Assembly (NCBI GenBank): GCA_013696525.1 | Contig: JACCYK010000091.1 | Location: 1 to 15,788, forward strand | Reading direction: 5' to 3' | DNA: 15,788 bases | Origin: Chloroflexia bacterium | GTDB lineage: Bacteria > Chloroflexota > Chloroflexia > Thermomicrobiales > UBA6265 | In this document: one piece after another, positions 13,482 through 15,788 of the stretch | How positions within the stretch are numbered: the first letter of the stretch is position 1 | Layout: every line of letters starts with the position of its first letter | Program-made: the position numbers and the translations under genes | Notes under the pieces: model-generated | The model's database searches: none | What the model was told of the DNA's origin: nothing | What the model saw: only the letters and a program-made list of their open reading frames with translations

Positions 13482-14543
13482 GTGATCGATCTCTCAAGTG
13501 ACACCGCGACCCGGCCCACGGCGGAGATGCGCGCCTTCATGGTGGCGGCGCCGGTCGGCGACGAGCAACGACGCGAAGACCCGTCCGTCAACGAGCTGCA
13601 GGAGCTGGCGGCAACGCTGACCGGGAAGGAAGCCGCGCTTTTTCTGCCGTCGGGCACGATGTGCAACGTGATCGCTTATGCCGTGCATTGCGCCCGCGGC
13701 GAGACGGTCATCCTCGATCAGGAAGCCCACCCCAACATCGCCGAGCGGGGCGGTCCCGCCGTCATCGGCAACGTGATCTTGCGGTCGGTAGCTGGCGAGC
13801 GCGGCATCTTCACGGTCGAGCAGGTCAAGCGGTTTATCAACCCCGGCAGTACGCATGCCGCTCGCAGCGGGCTGATCTCGGTCGAGAACACGACCAACCG
13901 GGGCGGCGGCGCGGTCTGGCCCCTACCTCGGCTGGCGGAGCTGCGCGAGCTGGCCGACGCCAACGGGATGAAGCTGCACATGGACGGCGCCCGGCTGATG
14001 AACGCGGTCGTCGCCAGCGGCAATTCAGCGGCGACGTTCGCCGCGTACACCGACTCGGTCTGGGTCGATCTCTCGAAGGGGCTCGGGGCGCCGGTCGGCG
14101 CGGTCCTGGCCGGCACGCACGAATTTATCGAGGAGGCCCGGCTCTGGAAGCATCTCCTCGGCGGCGCCATGCGCCAGGCCGGGATCATCGCCGCCGCCGG
14201 CATCTATGCCTTCCGGTACAACGTCGATCGCTTGGCGGACGATCACGCCAACGCTCGGGTCCTGGCCGAAGGGTTGGCGACCGTTCCCGGCATTCGCCTC
14301 TTGCATGCGCCGATCGAAACCAACATCGTCTACTTCGACGTGAAGGAGACCGGCCTGATGCCGGCCGCCATCGAAGCGGTCATCAACCAGCGCGGCGTCC
14401 GCATCGGCGGCGCCTACAGTCAATCGACCGTGATGCGCGCGGTGACACACCTTGACGTCAGCCGCGAAGACTGCGAACGGGCAATCGACGCGGTCCGGGA
14501 CGCGGTGCTGGTGGCGACGCCAGCGCGATCGACGACGTTTTGA
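13482..14543 (+). CDS. ltaE: low-specificity L-threonine aldolase
   Basis: This 353-residue PLP enzyme would cleave L-threonine or L-allo-threonine to glycine and acetaldehyde. It opens with IDLSSDTATRPT, the family's standard start. Other landmarks are GDEQRREDPSVNELQ (26-40), FLPSGTMCNVIA (54-65), EAHPN (His83, stacking on PLP), SVENTTNRGGG (133-143), LHMDGARLMNA (Asp168 and Arg171) and VDLSKGLGAPVG, with the PLP lysine at 199. All expected catalytic residues are present and the length is normal. The start is GTG 13482, with GAAAGGA upstream. It is monocistronic and convergent with the ABC ATPase gene. The symbol is given by family; a related aldolase (for example phenylserine aldolase) cannot be excluded. 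Confidence 0.9.
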   Translation: MIDLSSDTATRPTAEMRAFMVAAPVGDEQRREDPSVNELQELAATLTGKEAALFLPSGTMCNVIAYAVHCARGETVILDQEAHPNIAERGGPAVIGNVILRSVAGERGIFTVEQVKRFINPGSTHAARSGLISVENTTNRGGGAVWPLPRLAELRELADANGMKLHMDGARLMNAVVASGNSAATFAAYTDSVWVDLSKGLGAPVGAVLAGTHEFIEEARLWKHLLGGAMRQAGIIAAAGIYAFRYNVDRLADDHANARVLAEGLATVPGIRLLHAPIETNIVYFDVKETGLMPAAIEAVINQRGVRIGGAYSQSTVMRAVTHLDVSREDCERAIDAVRDAVLVATPARSTTF

Positions 14544-14554
14544 CCCCTCCCATC

Positions 14555-14573
14555 GTTACGTAATACCCGTAAC
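14555..14573. terminator. inverted repeat between convergent genes
   Basis: GTTACG (14555-14560) and CGTAAC (14568-14573) form a perfect 6-bp inverted repeat with a 7-nt spacer, filling most of the 29-base gap between the aldolase and ABC genes. TTACGTAA (14556-14563) is itself a palindrome. Terminator function is possible but weak. Confidence 0.3.
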
Positions 14574-15788
14574 TAAGCGGTGGCCACCGCAAGCGAAGCT
14601 GTTTCACAGGCTGGCTCGGGGCCAAGCAACTGGCCGATTACCCGCAACGGCACGACGACCGGCGTCCCGGTCCGGGGATCGGTGAGGATATCGGCCTCGA
14701 CCTCGAACACCTGGCGCAACGCATCGCGGGTGATCACCTCGGCCGGGGGACCGACGGCCACGATCTCACCGGCCTTCATCATCACAATCTGGTCGGCGTA
14801 GCGAGCGGCCAGGTTGAGGTCGTGCAGGATCATCACGATGCCGCGGCCCTCGCGCCGGTTGAGCCCGCGGGCGAGGTCGAGCAGGGCGATTTGGGCGGCG
14901 AGATCGAGAAAGGTAGCCGGCTCGTCGAGCAGGAGCACCGGGGTGTCTTGGGCCAGCGCCAAAGCAATCCAGGCCCGCTGGCGCTGACCGCCGGAGAGGG
15001 TTTCTAGATCGCGGAATCGCAGGTTGGCCAGGTTGGTGCGGCCGATCGCGGCCACTACCGTGGTTTCGTCTTCTTTTCGCCAGCGATGAAGGAAATGCTG
15101 ATGGGGCAGGCGGCCGAGGGCGATCAGGTCTTCGACCACGAAGCCCGGCGGCGCGATCGCGCCCTGGGCCAGGAGCGCCAGTTTCCGCGCCAGGGCCCGA
15201 TGGGAGCCACGGTGTATGGGGTCGTCGCCCAGGGTGACTTCGCCCGACATCGGGTCCAAGAGCCGGCCGCACGTCCGCAGCAGGGTTGACTTGCCACAGG
15301 CGTTTGGGCCGACGATGACGGTGAGCTGACCGGCGGGAAGCTCGACGCTCACATCCTTGAGGACGGCGGTGCCGCCGTACCCGGAGCAGACCCGCTTGAC
15401 CCCGAATCCGGGACAGTTCGCGCAGGGGCGCCAACCGGTCGCGGCCGGGCGTCCACTCCGGGGCATGCAATACAGCTCGCCGCTGGCGGGATGGGCATGG
15501 ACATCGCAGGCGATGCCGTACAAATCGTGCAGCAGCTCCGGCACGACGATCTCGGCCGGCGTCCCCTCCGCCAGGATGCGGCCGTCTTTCATCGCGATGA
15601 TCCGGTCGCTGGTCCGGGCCGCCTCGTTGATGTCGTGGAGGACCATCACCACCGTGCGCCCTTCGTCCCGGTTGAGCCGCCGCACCAGCTCGGTCACTTC
15701 GAGCTGATGCGCGAGATCGAGGTACGTGGTCGGCTCGTCCAGCAGTAGGATCGGCGTCTCCTGGGCCAGCGTCATCGCGATCCAGGCC
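14573..15788 (-). CDS. tandem-domain ABC ATPase, FecE/siderophore type, 5' truncated by window
   Basis: The frame is open to the window edge, so the N-terminus is outside; about 404 residues are seen. The visible part begins in the middle of a first nucleotide-binding domain: AWIAMTLAQ, Walker B ILLLDEPTTYLDL, H-loop VLHDIN and a FecE-type C-terminus ending near LYCMPRSG. A linker with several cysteines (CANC) follows. Then comes a complete second domain: VCSGYGGTAVLKDVSV, Walker A GPNACGKST, signature LSGGQRQR, Walker B VLLLDEPATFLDL and H-loop ILHDLN. Such ATPases drive uptake of ferric siderophores, haem or cobalamin with FecCD-type permeases, which would lie beyond the window. Two domains in one chain are unusual, since FecE-type ATPases are normally separate single-domain proteins that dimerise. 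Confidence 0.85.
   Translation of the reverse strand, partial: AWIAMTLAQETPILLLDEPTTYLDLAHQLEVTELVRRLNRDEGRTVVMVLHDINEAARTSDRIIAMKDGRILAEGTPAEIVVPELLHDLYGIACDVHAHPASGELYCMPRSGRPAATGWRPCANCPGFGVKRVCSGYGGTAVLKDVSVELPAGQLTVIVGPNACGKSTLLRTCGRLLDPMSGEVTLGDDPIHRGSHRALARKLALLAQGAIAPPGFVVEDLIALGRLPHQHFLHRWRKEDETTVVAAIGRTNLANLRFRDLETLSGGQRQRAWIALALAQDTPVLLLDEPATFLDLAAQIALLDLARGLNRREGRGIVMILHDLNLAARYADQIVMMKAGEIVAVGPPAEVITRDALRQVFEVEADILTDPRTGTPVVVPLRVIGQLLGPEPACETASLAVATA

Noticed and set aside
1..15788. CRISPR arrays, transposase genes, tRNA or rRNA genes
   Set aside because: I saw no regularly spaced direct repeats, no transposase-like protein and no RNA gene signature.

Overview
This window looks like a stretch of ordinary chromosome from a high-GC, free-living bacterium. 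Several traits would fit a Chloroflexota (Thermomicrobia-like) or actinobacterial genome: heavy G/C third-position bias, frequent GTG/TTG starts, an F420/FMN luciferase-like oxidoreductase, a Tat-exported GH3 enzyme and FecE-like ATPases. No rRNA, tRNA or phylogenetic marker is present, so this placement is inference. High GC also produces very long antisense ORFs, which I have left out.

Layout. 1-874: 3' part of a DUF4185 (sialidase-like beta-propeller) gene. 990-1847: YihY/BrkB membrane protein. 1932-2508 (-): a secreted protein broken by a one-base frameshift; a 13-bp inverted repeat links the two convergent gene ends. 2761-3339: GNAT acetyltransferase. 3336-4633: a compact toxin-antitoxin region with a frameshifted short antitoxin-like gene, a pair of hairpins, a good sigma70-type promoter, two paralogous ribbon-helix-helix antitoxins and one RelE/ParE toxin. 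4713-5732: luciferase-like oxidoreductase. 5822-6379: a DUF5706/PycTM-like membrane protein (Pycsar-effector family) without an adjacent cyclase.

6452-8489 (-): an ornithine cyclodeaminase-family gene followed by a fumarylacetoacetate hydrolase-family gene, probably a small catabolic unit. 8660-10570 (+): an HD-domain phosphohydrolase overlapping the first of two tandem LysE/RhtB exporters. 10613-11722 (-): Tat-exported NagZ-like glycosidase. 11865-13331 (-): MFS transporter, divergent from 13482-14543 (+), a low-specificity threonine aldolase. 14573-15788 (-): a metal/siderophore-type ABC ATPase with two nucleotide-binding domains fused in one frame, cut by the window end.

Working together: HD and the LysE pair form a clear operon. 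The antitoxins and toxin form another, with the toxin start overlapping the antitoxin stop. LysE-type export and threonine aldolase both touch amino-acid metabolism, but nothing links them beyond proximity. The most interesting items are the antitoxin cluster with a single toxin, the orphan PycTM-like protein and the fused double ATPase. I did not find a clearly new multi-gene system.
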